In this document: positions 11,626 through 20,542 of the stretch, piece after piece
Layout of the letters: each line of letters begins with the position of its first letter
Numbering within the stretch: position 1 is the first letter of the stretch
Assembly (NCBI RefSeq): GCF_900142755.1
Contig: NZ_FRCA01000008.1
Location: 62,001 to 126,000, forward strand
Length of the DNA: 64,000 nt
Reading direction: 5' to 3'
Source: Halomonas cupida
Lineage (GTDB): Bacteria > Pseudomonadota > Gammaproteobacteria > Pseudomonadales > Halomonadaceae
Notes under the pieces: generated by a model
Database searches by the model: none
Told to the model about the DNA's origin: nothing
Seen by the model: the letters and a program-made list of their open reading frames with translations, nothing else
Made by a program: the position numbers and the translations under genes

Positions 11626-12636
11626 ATGACCCAACCGCTACGCGTAATCTTCGCTGGCACCCCCGATTTTGCTGCCGACAGTCTGGCGGCCATCCTCGCC
11701 AGTCGCCACGAAGTGGCAGCCGTGCTGACCCAACCAGATCGCCCCGCAGGCCGTGGGCGCAAGTTGACACCCAGCCCAGTCAAGGCGCTGGCTCAGACCC
11801 ATGACCTCCCGGTCCACCAACCACTGAGCCTCAAGGCACCGGAGGCCCAGCAGATCGTTGCCGACCTGCAGGCTGATGTCATGGTGGTCGTGGCCTATGG
11901 CCTGATCCTGCCCCAGGCAGTACTCGATCTACCACGCCTGGGCTGCCTCAATGTGCATGCCTCCCTGCTGCCTCGCTGGCGTGGTGCAGCTCCGATACAG
12001 CGAGCCATCGAAGCCGGTGATTCTGAAAGTGGCGTCACCATCATGCAGATGGATGCCGGCCTGGATACCGGCGATATGCTGTTGGTTCGTGCTACGCCCA
12101 TCAGCACCGATACCACAGGTGGTGACCTGCACGACCGCCTGGCACGGATCGGTGGCGAAGCCATCGTCGAGACGCTGGACGCGCTCGCGGCCCAGGGGCT
12201 GAAGGCCACCCCTCAGCCCAGCGAGGGAGTGACCTATGCTGCCAAACTATCCAAGGCCGAGGCCGAACTCGATTTCCATCATGATGCCGCTGCGCTGGCA
12301 GCCCGAGTGCGTGCCTTCAACCCTTGGCCGGTGACCTGGTGTAGCTTGAGCAATGAGCACCAGGGAGAAGAGCGCTTGAGGGTATTGATGGCCCACGTGC
12401 TGGATGATGGAGAACCTGTGCCTCCGGGCACCCTGGTCGACAACCAGCAGCAGTTGGTCATCAGCTGTGGTAATGATGGCCGACAACGTCTGGCGATCAC
12501 TCGTGCGCAACTTCCTGGTGGCAAGGCCCTGGCAATCACTGATCTGCTACGCTCACGTGCCGAGCGCTTCGCCATCGGCTCTCGACTGGCAAGCCCACCA
12601 TCCGGCAATGCAGCAGCGACGGAGACGACTCCATGA
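11626..12636 (+). CDS. fmt: Methionyl-tRNA formyltransferase
   Basis: Formylates initiator Met-tRNA using 10-formyl-tetrahydrofolate. The 336-residue protein begins with the conserved RVIFAGTPDFAA, has the folate-site HASLLPRWRGAAPIQ near residue 110 and the usual C-terminal OB-like tRNA-binding domain. The ATG at 11626 starts the family N-terminus; 27 upstream in-frame residues are rejected. The stop overlaps the rsmB start by ATGA, indicating coupled translation. Confidence 0.97.
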   Translation: MTQPLRVIFAGTPDFAADSLAAILASRHEVAAVLTQPDRPAGRGRKLTPSPVKALAQTHDLPVHQPLSLKAPEAQQIVADLQADVMVVVAYGLILPQAVLDLPRLGCLNVHASLLPRWRGAAPIQRAIEAGDSESGVTIMQMDAGLDTGDMLLVRATPISTDTTGGDLHDRLARIGGEAIVETLDALAAQGLKATPQPSEGVTYAAKLSKAEAELDFHHDAAALAARVRAFNPWPVTWCSLSNEHQGEERLRVLMAHVLDDGEPVPPGTLVDNQQQLVISCGNDGRQRLAITRAQLPGGKALAITDLLRSRAERFAIGSRLASPPSGNAAATETTP

Positions 12637-14009
12637 CCCACGACACTTCCGCCTCCGAGCGTCCTCGCTCCAGACGCAACGGCCCCAACACCAACGCCAA
12701 GGGCGACTGTGTGCGTGCCGCCGCAGCCAGAGCTCTGGTACCGGTCATCACCGGTAAAGGATCGCTGAGCGGTCTCGAGGATCATCAGGTAGTGGCACGT
12801 GACCGTGCCCTGTTCAAGGCCATGTGCTACGGAACCTGCCGTACCCTGCCGCGCCTTGAGGCGCTTGCCGCGAAACTGCTCGAGAAGCCCTTCAAGACCC
12901 GCGATGCCGACGTCCAGGCCCTGTTGCTGCTGGGCATCTTCCAGTTGCTGTACCTGCGCATACCGGCACATGCGGCCGTGGGCGAGACCGCCGGTGCCGC
13001 CCGCCTTCTCGGCAAGGCCTGGGCGACCCGCGTACTGAATGGCTGCCTGCGTCGTCTGCAGCGGGAAGCCTTCAGCCTCGAGGCCGAAGTCGACAAGGAT
13101 CAGGCCGTGGCACTGCTGCACCCACGCTGGTGGGTCAAGGCTATCCGCGACGCCTGGCCGGACGATTGGCAGGCCATACTCGAGGCCAACAACCAGCCCG
13201 GCCCCATGACGTTACGCGTCAATCGCCGCCACAATGACCGTGAGAGCTATATTGATGTGCTCGATGGCGCCGGAGTCTCGGCACGCCTGTGTGCCCATGC
13301 ACCGGATGGACTGACCCTCGACAAGTCCATGGATGTCGAGGCACTGCCGGGGTTCGCCCAGGGCCATGTCAGTGTGCAGGACGAAGCGGCACAGCTGGCG
13401 ACCGTCATGCTCGGCCCGGTGATAGCACCGCGCCCCGGTGCTCGTGTGCTCGATGCCTGTTGTGCGCCGGGCGGCAAGAGTGCCCACCTACTCGAGTTGT
13501 TCGACATCGAACTGCAGGCCATCGACTCGGACGCCCAGCGCCTGGCCAGGGTCGAGGACACCCTGTCCCGCCTGGGGCTGTCAGCGCGACTGGCTCAGGG
13601 CGATGCCACCGAGCGTGACTGGTGGGACGGCACCCAGTTCGACGCCATTCTGCTTGATGCTCCCTGTTCCGGTAGCGGGGTCATCCGTCGCCACCCGGAT
13701 ATCAAGCGTCTGCGTCGACAATCGGATATCGCCCAGCTCGCCGAATTGCAGTCACGTCTGCTGGACAACCTCTGGGGGCTGCTCAAGCCCGGCGGCACCC
13801 TGCTCTACGCCACCTGCTCGGTCCTCCCCCAGGAGAACCGCGACCAGGTTGCCGCCTTCCTCGAGCGCACCAGCGACGCTCAGCTCAACATGCCTGAAGG
13901 TATCGGCTGGGGGCGCGATGCCGCACCGGGGCGCCAGCTGTTGCCGGTCCCGGACAGTCATGACGGCTTCTTCTACGCACGGTTGGTGAAAAGCGGGTCG
14001 GATCAGTAA
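12633..14009 (+). CDS. rsmB: 16S rRNA m5C967 methyltransferase
   Basis: S-adenosylmethionine-dependent enzyme that methylates C967 of 16S rRNA. The 458-residue protein has an N-terminal NusB-like RNA-binding domain (to about residue 160). The methyltransferase domain follows, with the SAM motif DACCAPGGKSAHL, the motif IV DAPCSGSGVIRRHPDIK carrying one catalytic cysteine, and YATCS carrying the other. The N-terminus has a basic stretch. It overlaps fmt by four bases, in the def-fmt-rsmB-trkA order known from E. coli. Confidence 0.97.
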   Translation: MTHDTSASERPRSRRNGPNTNAKGDCVRAAAARALVPVITGKGSLSGLEDHQVVARDRALFKAMCYGTCRTLPRLEALAAKLLEKPFKTRDADVQALLLLGIFQLLYLRIPAHAAVGETAGAARLLGKAWATRVLNGCLRRLQREAFSLEAEVDKDQAVALLHPRWWVKAIRDAWPDDWQAILEANNQPGPMTLRVNRRHNDRESYIDVLDGAGVSARLCAHAPDGLTLDKSMDVEALPGFAQGHVSVQDEAAQLATVMLGPVIAPRPGARVLDACCAPGGKSAHLLELFDIELQAIDSDAQRLARVEDTLSRLGLSARLAQGDATERDWWDGTQFDAILLDAPCSGSGVIRRHPDIKRLRRQSDIAQLAELQSRLLDNLWGLLKPGGTLLYATCSVLPQENRDQVAAFLERTSDAQLNMPEGIGWGRDAAPGRQLLPVPDSHDGFFYARLVKSGSDQ

Positions 14010-14124
14010 AAATCCCATCGGAGGGTGAAAATCCAGGCCAGGCTGATAAACAGCCGCCAATCATGGAGCGGCGGCCAGAAATCAATCTGCGTTCAGGGAC
14101 AGTCAGCACTCAGGGGAGAGCAAT

Positions 14125-14331
14125 ATGAGCCATCACGTCTATAAGCACATCGAGCTGACGGGGTCATCGGAAACCAGTATCGAGGATGCCATCCAACGTG
14201 CCATTTCGCGCGCCTCGGAGAACGTCCACAACCTGCGCTGGTTCGAGGTGATCGATACTCGAGGCCATATCGAGGATGGGCGTGTCGCCCACTGGCAGGT
14301 CACGCTCAAGGTCGGCTTTACCCTCGATTAA
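14125..14331 (+). CDS. Dodecin family flavin-binding protein
   Basis: A 68-residue protein matching dodecins, which form hollow 12-mers that bind and buffer flavins. The order beta-helix-beta-beta is visible: [13 protein letters not shown], then a helix to residue 35, then [11 protein letters not shown] with the flavin-stacking tryptophan, and a last strand [20 protein letters not shown] lies just upstream of the ATG. It sits between rsmB and trkA, which are adjacent in E. coli, so it appears inserted in that order. The 115 bp before it may hold its own promoter. Confidence 0.92.
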   Translation: MSHHVYKHIELTGSSETSIEDAIQRAISRASENVHNLRWFEVIDTRGHIEDGRVAHWQVTLKVGFTLD

Positions 14332-14566
14332 CTTGCGGGGCACCACACCTGGGTGTCGCCCATCAATAACTTCCCTGCATCAGGCCAGCTCAGCATTCGG
14401 CTGTGCCTGATGCGCGCAGGCGCCTGTTCCACGACTACCAGCCAGGGTATGCTGGCCGCCATATTTCGGCGCACGGAAAATCCGAGCCGGTACTCTGGTC
14501 ACGATATGCGACCTGAGTGCCGTCGGCACTTCAGGCGCGGAATCAATCGCTGCGGATAAAACGACG

Positions 14567-15940
14567 ATGAAGATCATCATTCTCGGCGCCGGCCAGGTCG
14601 GCGGCACTCTGGCAGAACACCTGGCACGTGAAGAGAACGACATCACGGTGGTGGATACCGATGGCGAGAAGCTCCGGGAGCTGCACACTCGCCTCGATAT
14701 CCGTACCGTCTCGGGCCCCGCCTCCTACCCCATGGTGTTGCGCCAGGCAGGTTGTGAGGATGCTGACATGCTGATCGCGGTGACCAACTCCGACGAGGTC
14801 AACATGATCGCCTGTCAGGTCGCCCACACGCTGTTCCGTACCCCGACCAAGATCGCCCGTGTACGTGCCACCGCTTACCTGGCGCGCAAGGGCCTGTTCG
14901 CTCACGAGGCAGTGCCTATTGATGTGCTGATCAGCCCCGAGCAGGTGGTCACCGACCACATCCGCCGCCTGATCGAACACCCTGGCGCTCTTCAGGTCCT
15001 CGAGTTCACCGGCGGCCTTGTCCAGTTGGTCGCGGTCAAAGCCTTCTACGGTGGTCCGCTGGTCGGACAGGAGCTGGGCTTTCTGCGTCGCCACATGCCC
15101 AGCGTCGATACTCGTGTGGCAGCCATCTATCGTCGCAATCGCCCGATCATTCCCCGCGGCGACACCGTCATCGAAGCCGATGACGAGGTGTTCTTCATTG
15201 CCGCCCGTCGTGACATTCGCGCTGTCATGAGCGAGCTGCGGCGTCTCGATCGTGACTTCCGTCGTGTGATCATTGCCGGTGGCGGCAATATCGGCGAGCG
15301 TCTGGCAGAGCACCTCGAGCACAGCCACCAGGTCAAGATGATCGAGCATAATCTGGAGCGTTGCACCCAGCTCTCCGAGCGTCTCGACCGCACCGTGGTA
15401 CTGCACGGAAGTGCCACCAGCAAGCGCCTGCTGGAAGAGGAAAACATCGAGGATTGCGACATCTTCTGCGCGCTGACCAACGACGATGAGGTCAACATCA
15501 TGTCGTCGATGCTGGCCAAGCGTATGGGCGCCAAGAAGGTGCTGACACTAATCAACAATGCGGCCTATGTGGACCTCGTTCAGGGTGGCGAGATCGATAT
15601 TGCCATCTCTCCACAGCAGGCCACCATCGGTAGCCTGCTGACCCATGTTCGTCGTGGCGATATCGTCAATGTCCACTCCCTGCGTCGCGGGGCTGCCGAG
15701 GCCATCGAGGCCATCGCCCATGGCGACAGGCAATCGTCACGCGTAGTCGGGCGCGCCATCGGCGAGATCGAGCTGCCCGCCGGCACCACCATCGGGGCCA
15801 TCGTCCGCGGCAAGGAAGTGCTGATCGCCCATGATGATGTGGTCGTCGAGAGTGGCGACCACGTCATCCTGTTCGTGATCGACAAGCGCCGCATTCGTGA
15901 CGTGGAGCGACTCTTCCAGGTGGGGCTGACGTTCTTCTGA
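14567..15940 (+). CDS. trkA: Trk potassium uptake regulatory subunit TrkA
   Basis: Cytoplasmic NAD-binding gating subunit of the Trk potassium uptake system. The 457-residue protein has two tandem RCK units, each a Rossmann domain plus a TrkA-C domain. The first NAD loop is GAGQVGG (7-13) and the second GGGNIGERL (about 241-249). In halophiles Trk is the main route for potassium accumulation during osmotic upshift. The gene is 43 bp upstream of trkH and probably co-transcribed with it, which differs from E. coli where trkA and trkH are unlinked. The ribosome binding site is weak. Confidence 0.97.
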   Translation: MKIIILGAGQVGGTLAEHLAREENDITVVDTDGEKLRELHTRLDIRTVSGPASYPMVLRQAGCEDADMLIAVTNSDEVNMIACQVAHTLFRTPTKIARVRATAYLARKGLFAHEAVPIDVLISPEQVVTDHIRRLIEHPGALQVLEFTGGLVQLVAVKAFYGGPLVGQELGFLRRHMPSVDTRVAAIYRRNRPIIPRGDTVIEADDEVFFIAARRDIRAVMSELRRLDRDFRRVIIAGGGNIGERLAEHLEHSHQVKMIEHNLERCTQLSERLDRTVVLHGSATSKRLLEEENIEDCDIFCALTNDDEVNIMSSMLAKRMGAKKVLTLINNAAYVDLVQGGEIDIAISPQQATIGSLLTHVRRGDIVNVHSLRRGAAEAIEAIAHGDRQSSRVVGRAIGEIELPAGTTIGAIVRGKEVLIAHDDVVVESGDHVILFVIDKRRIRDVERLFQVGLTFF

Positions 15941-15983
15941 TGGGTAACTCATGGACAAGGCGTAGTTCAACGAGGAGGACCGC

Positions 15984-17432
15984 ATGAGCCTGCGCATGAT
16001 CCTGCGCATTCTCGGTCTGCTGCTGATGATGTTCAGCCTGACCATGGTTCCTCCGATCCTCATCTCTCTGCTGTTCGGCGATGAGATGTGGTACGCCTTT
16101 GTGGTGGCCATTGGCATCACTGTGCTGACCGGCGCGCTGATGTTCCTGCCCAACCGCAAGGCGCGGCGTGAGCTGCGGACCCGCGATGGTTTCCTGATTG
16201 CGGCGCTGTTCTGGACCGTGCTGGGACTGTTCGGTTCGCTGCCGTTGATGCTGACCGGCAACCTGGCGCTGTCGGTGACCGATGCGGTGTTCGAGTCCTT
16301 CTCGGGACTGACGACCACCGGCGCTACTGTCATCACCGGCATCGAATTCCTGCCCGAATCGATTCTCTACTATCGCCAGCAACTACAGTGGCTCGGTGGT
16401 ATGGGGATTGTGGTACTGGCGGTGGCGATCCTGCCGACGCTGGGCGTGGGCGGCATGGCACTATATCGCACCGAGATCCCCGGCCCGCTCAAGGATTCAA
16501 AGCTGACGCCACGGATCACCGAGACCGCCAAGGCGCTGTGGTACATCTACGCGGCGCTGACCATTACCTGCATGCTGGCCTATATGGCGGCCGGCATGAA
16601 CTGGTTCGATGCCCTGTCACATAGTTTCTCGACGGTCGCCATTGGCGGTTTCTCCACCTATGACGGCAGCATCGGCCACTTCGACAGCGCCACCATCGAG
16701 CTGGTCTGCGTGGCTTTCATGCTGGTCTCGGCGATGAGTTTCAGCCTCCACTTCATGGCCTGGCGAGAACGCAGCCTACGCCATTACCTGGAGGATCCCG
16801 AGGCGCGTTTCCTGGTCCTCTACCTGGCAGGTCTGGTGATGATCACCGTCGTCGGCCTGTGGCTGACCAACACAACCGGGACCCTCGAGGGCCTGCGGCA
16901 CGGGCTGTTCGAAGTGGTTTCCGTCGCCACCACGGCTGGTTTCGGGGTCGCCGACTTCTCCAGTTGGCCCGGTGCCCTACCGTTGCTGCTGTTCATGGCC
17001 GCCTTTGTCGGCGCCAGCTCAGGGTCCACCGGCGGTGGCATCAAAGTGATCCGCATCATCCTGATCATCAAGCAGGGTATGCGTGAAGTCATGCGCCTGA
17101 TCCACCCCAATGCCGTCATTGCGGTCAAGGTCGGCAAGGTCAGCGTGCCGGACAGCATCGCCCAGGCAGTGTGGGGCTTCTTCTCGGCCTATGTCCTGTT
17201 GTTTTTCCTGATGATGGCAGGGGTCATGGCCACCGGTGTCGATCAGATCACTGCATGGTCCACCGTGGGCTCGGCGCTCAACAACCTCGGTCCCGCCCTC
17301 GGCGAGGCCAGCCTGCACTATGGAGACCTGCCGTCTGCCGCCAAATGGATTCTGGTGATGGCCATGCTGATGGGACGACTGGAGATCTTTACTGTGCTGG
17401 TGCTGTTTACTCCAGCCTTCTGGCGTAAATAG
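15984..17432 (+). CDS. trkH: Trk potassium transporter membrane subunit TrkH
   Basis: Ion-conducting membrane subunit, 482 residues with about ten hydrophobic segments. The four pore-loop repeats are visible, each with the filter glycine: SGLTTTGATVI, STVAIGGFSTYD, SVATTAGFGVAD and NLGPALGEAS. The protein ends in the family's typical ETFT/FWRK-like tail (PAFWRK). AGGAGG precedes the ATG. It pairs with the TrkA encoded just upstream. A second TrkH-type protein is encoded at 22492-23967. Confidence 0.96.
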   Translation: MSLRMILRILGLLLMMFSLTMVPPILISLLFGDEMWYAFVVAIGITVLTGALMFLPNRKARRELRTRDGFLIAALFWTVLGLFGSLPLMLTGNLALSVTDAVFESFSGLTTTGATVITGIEFLPESILYYRQQLQWLGGMGIVVLAVAILPTLGVGGMALYRTEIPGPLKDSKLTPRITETAKALWYIYAALTITCMLAYMAAGMNWFDALSHSFSTVAIGGFSTYDGSIGHFDSATIELVCVAFMLVSAMSFSLHFMAWRERSLRHYLEDPEARFLVLYLAGLVMITVVGLWLTNTTGTLEGLRHGLFEVVSVATTAGFGVADFSSWPGALPLLLFMAAFVGASSGSTGGGIKVIRIILIIKQGMREVMRLIHPNAVIAVKVGKVSVPDSIAQAVWGFFSAYVLLFFLMMAGVMATGVDQITAWSTVGSALNNLGPALGEASLHYGDLPSAAKWILVMAMLMGRLEIFTVLVLFTPAFWRK

Positions 17433-17545
17433 GGAAACACTGCACAATCGTTGCGTTCCCGATGGTCGTCGACCCTCACCGGTTTGGCGTACCTGCCGGG
17501 TTCGTGGATAATCGACCCTTCATTCTTGTGCGAGCCTACAGGTTC

Positions 17546-18772
17546 ATGACCGAAACAGCGCTAACCGAACCGTCGGCTCAGACCCATACCGGTCCACGCC
17601 GTGATGTCAGCGTCGGCGATACTGTATTCACGCTCCTCGGCACCGCTCATGTCAGCGCCGAGAGTGCCAATGAAGTGCGCGAGCTGATTGACTCGGGTGA
17701 GTTCGACGCTGTCGCCATCGAGCTGTGTGACGCCCGTCACAACAACCTGGCCAACCCCGATGCACTGGCCGACCAGGACCTGTTCGAGATCTTTCGACAG
17801 GGCAAGGCCGGTATGGTCGCCGCCAATCTGGCGCTGGGTGCCTTTCAACAGCGCATTGCCGAGCAGTCCGGCATCGAGCCCGGTGCCGAGATGCGAGCCG
17901 CCCTCGAAGCCAGCCAGCGCCATGAATTGCCGCTGCTGCTGATCGACCGTGATGTCGGCATCACGCTCAAACGCATCTACCAGAATGTACCCTGGTGGCA
18001 GCGCACGACCCTGATTTCTGGACTTCTCGGCAGCGTGCTGTCGCGGCAGGAAGTCTCCGCCGAGGAAGTCGAGAAGCTCAAGCAGGGCGATGTGCTGGAG
18101 TCGACCTTCAGCGAGTTCGCTGCCGAATCGGAAACCCTGTTCACACCACTGATCAGCGAACGCGACCGTTACATGGTCATGCGCCTCGCTCAGCAGTGCC
18201 CTCCGGGCAAGTTCAAGCGTGTGCTGGTGGTGATCGGCGCCGGCCACCTCAAGGGTATGGCCGAGCACCTTGAGGGCCCGGCCAGTGCCGCGCCCGAGAA
18301 GGAGATCGCTGAGCTGGAGTCGACGCGGCCCCGCTCGCGCATCTGGAAGATGATCCCGTGGCTGATTACCGCTCTGGTGTTGACCGGCTTCGCCATCGGC
18401 TTCTCTCGCAATACCGGCCTGGGCTGGCAACTGGTCGGCGAATGGTTCGTGATCAATGGCGTACTGGCCGGTGTCGGTTCGCTGATCGCGCTGGCACACC
18501 CGGTCACCATCATCGCAACCATCTTCGCTGCACCACTGACCTCACTGAATCCGACCATTGGCGCGGGCTTTGTCGCGGCCGGCGTCGAACTGGCCATGCG
18601 CAAGCCCAAGGTGCGTGACTTCTCACTGCTGCGCCATGACGTCACAACCGTCAAGGGCTGGTGGCGCAACCGCGTATCGCGCACCCTGCTGGTATTCATC
18701 GGTGCCACCATTGGCTCGGCGGCAGGCACCTGGATCGCCGGCCTGAAGATTGCCGGCAGCCTGCTCGGCTAA
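17546..18772 (+). CDS. TraB family membrane protein
   Basis: A 408-residue member of the TraB/GumN-like superfamily. The N-terminal part carries GTAHVSAESANEV and the ELCDARH motif; conserved acidic and histidine residues here resemble those of Tiki/TraB putative metalloproteases. Several hydrophobic segments follow from about residue 285 to the end, placing the C-terminus in the inner membrane. The name comes from an enterococcal pheromone-shutdown protein; the role in proteobacteria is not established. The ATG at 17546 is chosen; an upstream in-frame extension to 17462 is unlike the family. It follows trkH by 113 bp. Degenerate 14-bp tandem copies follow its stop. Confidence 0.85.
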   Translation: MTETALTEPSAQTHTGPRRDVSVGDTVFTLLGTAHVSAESANEVRELIDSGEFDAVAIELCDARHNNLANPDALADQDLFEIFRQGKAGMVAANLALGAFQQRIAEQSGIEPGAEMRAALEASQRHELPLLLIDRDVGITLKRIYQNVPWWQRTTLISGLLGSVLSRQEVSAEEVEKLKQGDVLESTFSEFAAESETLFTPLISERDRYMVMRLAQQCPPGKFKRVLVVIGAGHLKGMAEHLEGPASAAPEKEIAELESTRPRSRIWKMIPWLITALVLTGFAIGFSRNTGLGWQLVGEWFVINGVLAGVGSLIALAHPVTIIATIFAAPLTSLNPTIGAGFVAAGVELAMRKPKVRDFSLLRHDVTTVKGWWRNRVSRTLLVFIGATIGSAAGTWIAGLKIAGSLLG

Positions 18773-18806
18773 CCTTATTCGGCTACCCCTGTTCGGCAAA
18801 CATGGT
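18765..18806. repeat. 14-bp degenerate tandem repeat at the TraB gene end
   Basis: TCGGC recurs at 18765, 18779 and 18793, giving three 14-bp units with 3' divergence. The first unit contains the stop codon of the TraB-family gene, so the coding end appears to have been duplicated into the non-coding side. Confidence 0.5.
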
Positions 18807-18840
18807 CGCCCAATAGCCCAGCCTGACCCACACTGATTGT

Positions 18841-18880
18841 CGCCTCACCTTTCACACCAGTTGTATGTGAGGGTGGGGCG
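18841..18880. terminator. Bidirectional hairpin between convergent TraB-family and tapT genes
   Basis: CGCCTCACCTT pairs with GGGTGGGGCG-side bases (11 bp including G-U pairs), then after one bulged base CACA pairs with TGTG, with a 9-base loop. The hairpin lies between two convergent genes, where a shared terminator is expected. Confidence 0.5.
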
Positions 18881-18903
18881 CTCAGGATCAAGGTGGCATG
18901 GAA

Positions 18904-19680
18904 TCAGGCGCGGCGTTCGAGTAGCCGATGCATGGCAGGTGTCGGCTCCCCGATCTTCTCGTAGCCTCGGCTGGCCGCATAGCTCTCGTTGAAGACATCG
19001 AAGTAGTCATCGAGAATATCGGCTGCACTCCCCTCTCCCGCCTGACGCAGCAACTCCGCCGCCACTTCTGCTGTACACAGATGAGCAGGCGAAGCCGGCT
19101 TGCGCAGACGATAGCGAGTCAGTCGCTCGGTATGCAGCGGCAGCACCGGCAGATTCTCGAGATAAGGACTCTTGCGGAAGATGCGCCGGGCCTGTCGCCA
19201 GGTGCCGTCCAGCAGAATCAGCACTGGAATTCGCGTAACCGCAGCGCTACGCACCGCCTCGATGTTCACCACTCGATGGGCATAGTCCGGCTGATCATCC
19301 GGGAATACCACAAAGGGCGCATGGCGCTCATCCGCGAGCAGATCCAGCAACTCGGGATCCGGCGTAGTGCGGTACCAGGTGAATACCCGGGTCGGCGCCA
19401 GCACATCACCGATCAGACGCCCCGTATTGGTGGGTTTATGGTGCTCCAGCGGATGGGTGATCAGCCACACCTGAACCTGGCTCTCGGCCTTGACCTGATA
19501 GGGGCACAGGCAGTTCAGTTCGGGCAGATTGCAGCCCTCACAACGTGTCACGAAGGCACCGCGAGCCTTGAATTCCCTCCGCGCAGGACGCGGGTGACCG
19601 GTGGCGGGATCACGTCCGGGTGCAGACAGGGACTCAACGGGACTGGAACCAGCGCCCAGCTCATCAGATGGCGACATCAT
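18904..19680 (-). CDS. tapT: DTW-domain tRNA-uridine aminocarboxypropyltransferase (TapT-like)
   Basis: DTW-domain enzymes such as E. coli TapT transfer an aminocarboxypropyl group from SAM to uridine 47 of tRNAs (acp3U). The 258-residue product carries an N-terminal cysteine cluster CEGCNLPELNCLC, probably metal-binding, then HPLEHHKPTNTGRLI and the eponymous LLDGTWRQARRIF. The start is uncertain: two adjacent ATGs at 19680/19677 are preferred, and a longer frame to 19797 would overlap the sirtuin gene. The first ~35 residues are low-complexity and not conserved. It follows cobB on the same strand after 52 bp. Confidence 0.85.
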   Translation of the reverse strand: MMSPSDELGAGSSPVESLSAPGRDPATGHPRPARREFKARGAFVTRCEGCNLPELNCLCPYQVKAESQVQVWLITHPLEHHKPTNTGRLIGDVLAPTRVFTWYRTTPDPELLDLLADERHAPFVVFPDDQPDYAHRVVNIEAVRSAAVTRIPVLILLDGTWRQARRIFRKSPYLENLPVLPLHTERLTRYRLRKPASPAHLCTAEVAAELLRQAGEGSAADILDDYFDVFNESYAASRGYEKIGEPTPAMHRLLERRA

Positions 19681-19732
19681 CAATACGGCTCGCTCGAAAA
19701 CAGGCGCGTAGTCTAGCACGCCCGACGAAGCG

Positions 19733-20458
19733 TCATGGCATGGCGGGGACGAACAGGCGACCCTCACGTTGCCACTGCCGTACCAGTGCCGGAACACCCT
19801 CGCCGGCCGACGCTACCCAGCGAGTCACCCCGGGCGGAATCGATAGCTGCTCGTCTGGATCCACCAGCATGCACTCGGCGTCCAGTGGTAACTCGTCGAC
19901 CAGCGCCGCCGCTGGCATGACCACCAGCGATGTTCCCACCACCAGCAACAGGTCTGCCTCGGCCACGATTTCACAGGCTTGCGGATAGGCCGGGACCGCC
20001 TCACCAAACCACACAACGTCCGGACGCAGCTGGCTACCCTGGTCACAGACATCGCCCATGGCGATATTGTCCCGCCCCAGTGGATAACGCATGCGCGGGT
20101 TCACCGAGGAACGCGCCATCATGATCTCACCATGGAGATGCAGAACATGGCGTGAACCGGCCCGCTCATGCAGGTCGTCGATGTTCTGGGTAATGATGCT
20201 GACCTCGAAGCCTCTCGCCTCGAGGCCAGCCAGCGCGCGGTGAGCGGCGTTGGGTCGAGCGGCCCGTACCTGTTCACGACGCGCATCATAGAAGCGCAGC
20301 ACCATGGCCGGATCACGAGCCCAGGCCTCGGGAGTGGCGACATCCTCGATGCGATGATCCGCCCACAACCCATCATGGGCGCGGAAGGTCTGGATACCGC
20401 TCTCGGCACTGATACCGGCACCAGTCAGCACCACCAGATGGGGAGACTTACGGGTCAT
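19733..20458 (-). CDS. cobB: NAD-dependent protein deacylase, sirtuin
   Basis: Sirtuin that removes acetyl or other acyl groups from lysines using NAD. The 241-residue product has GAGISAESGIQTFR (the NAD loop), TQNIDDLHERAG, the catalytic histidine in HLHGE, and VVWFGEAVP. The tyrosine and arginine that mark desuccinylase-type (class III) sirtuins seem present in FYDARREQV near residue 55, so desuccinylation or deglutarylation is possible. The usual zinc cysteines of class III proteins are not evident as a CxxC pair. AGAGGAA precedes the ATG at 20458. A longer frame to 20542 only translates the tandem repeat between aceK and this gene. Confidence 0.9.
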   Translation of the reverse strand: MTRKSPHLVVLTGAGISAESGIQTFRAHDGLWADHRIEDVATPEAWARDPAMVLRFYDARREQVRAARPNAAHRALAGLEARGFEVSIITQNIDDLHERAGSRHVLHLHGEIMMARSSVNPRMRYPLGRDNIAMGDVCDQGSQLRPDVVWFGEAVPAYPQACEIVAEADLLLVVGTSLVVMPAAALVDELPLDAECMLVDPDEQLSIPPGVTRWVASAGEGVPALVRQWQREGRLFVPAMP

Positions 20459-20467
20459 GCATTCCTC

Positions 20468-20542
20468 TTGGTAGCCAGGCGTTTGATCGCAATGTGGTTG
20501 ATAACTATGTATTTGATAACTACGTATTTGATAACCAGTCAC
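20468..20542. repeat. 15-bp tandem repeat between aceK and cobB
   Basis: TTG(A/G)T recurs every 15 bp at 20468, 20483, 20498, 20513 and 20528; the units at 20498 and 20513 differ by one base and the outer ones are degenerate. The array fills the whole gap between the aceK stop and the cobB ribosome binding site and reads, in the cobB frame, as five-residue repeats of the GYQIR/SYQIH type. Confidence 0.75.

Noticed and set aside
12279..13121. 280-codon minus-strand frame over fmt and rsmB, and comparable long antisense frames over leuA, aceK, pepA and valS
   Set aside because: These arise from GC-rich codon bias opposite well-identified genes and have no domain or start-site support.
20459..20542. 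N-terminal extension of the sirtuin containing GYQIR/SYQIH pentapeptide repeats
   Set aside because: It is simply the translation of the intergenic 15-bp repeat; the ATG at 20458 has a ribosome binding site and starts the conserved sequence.
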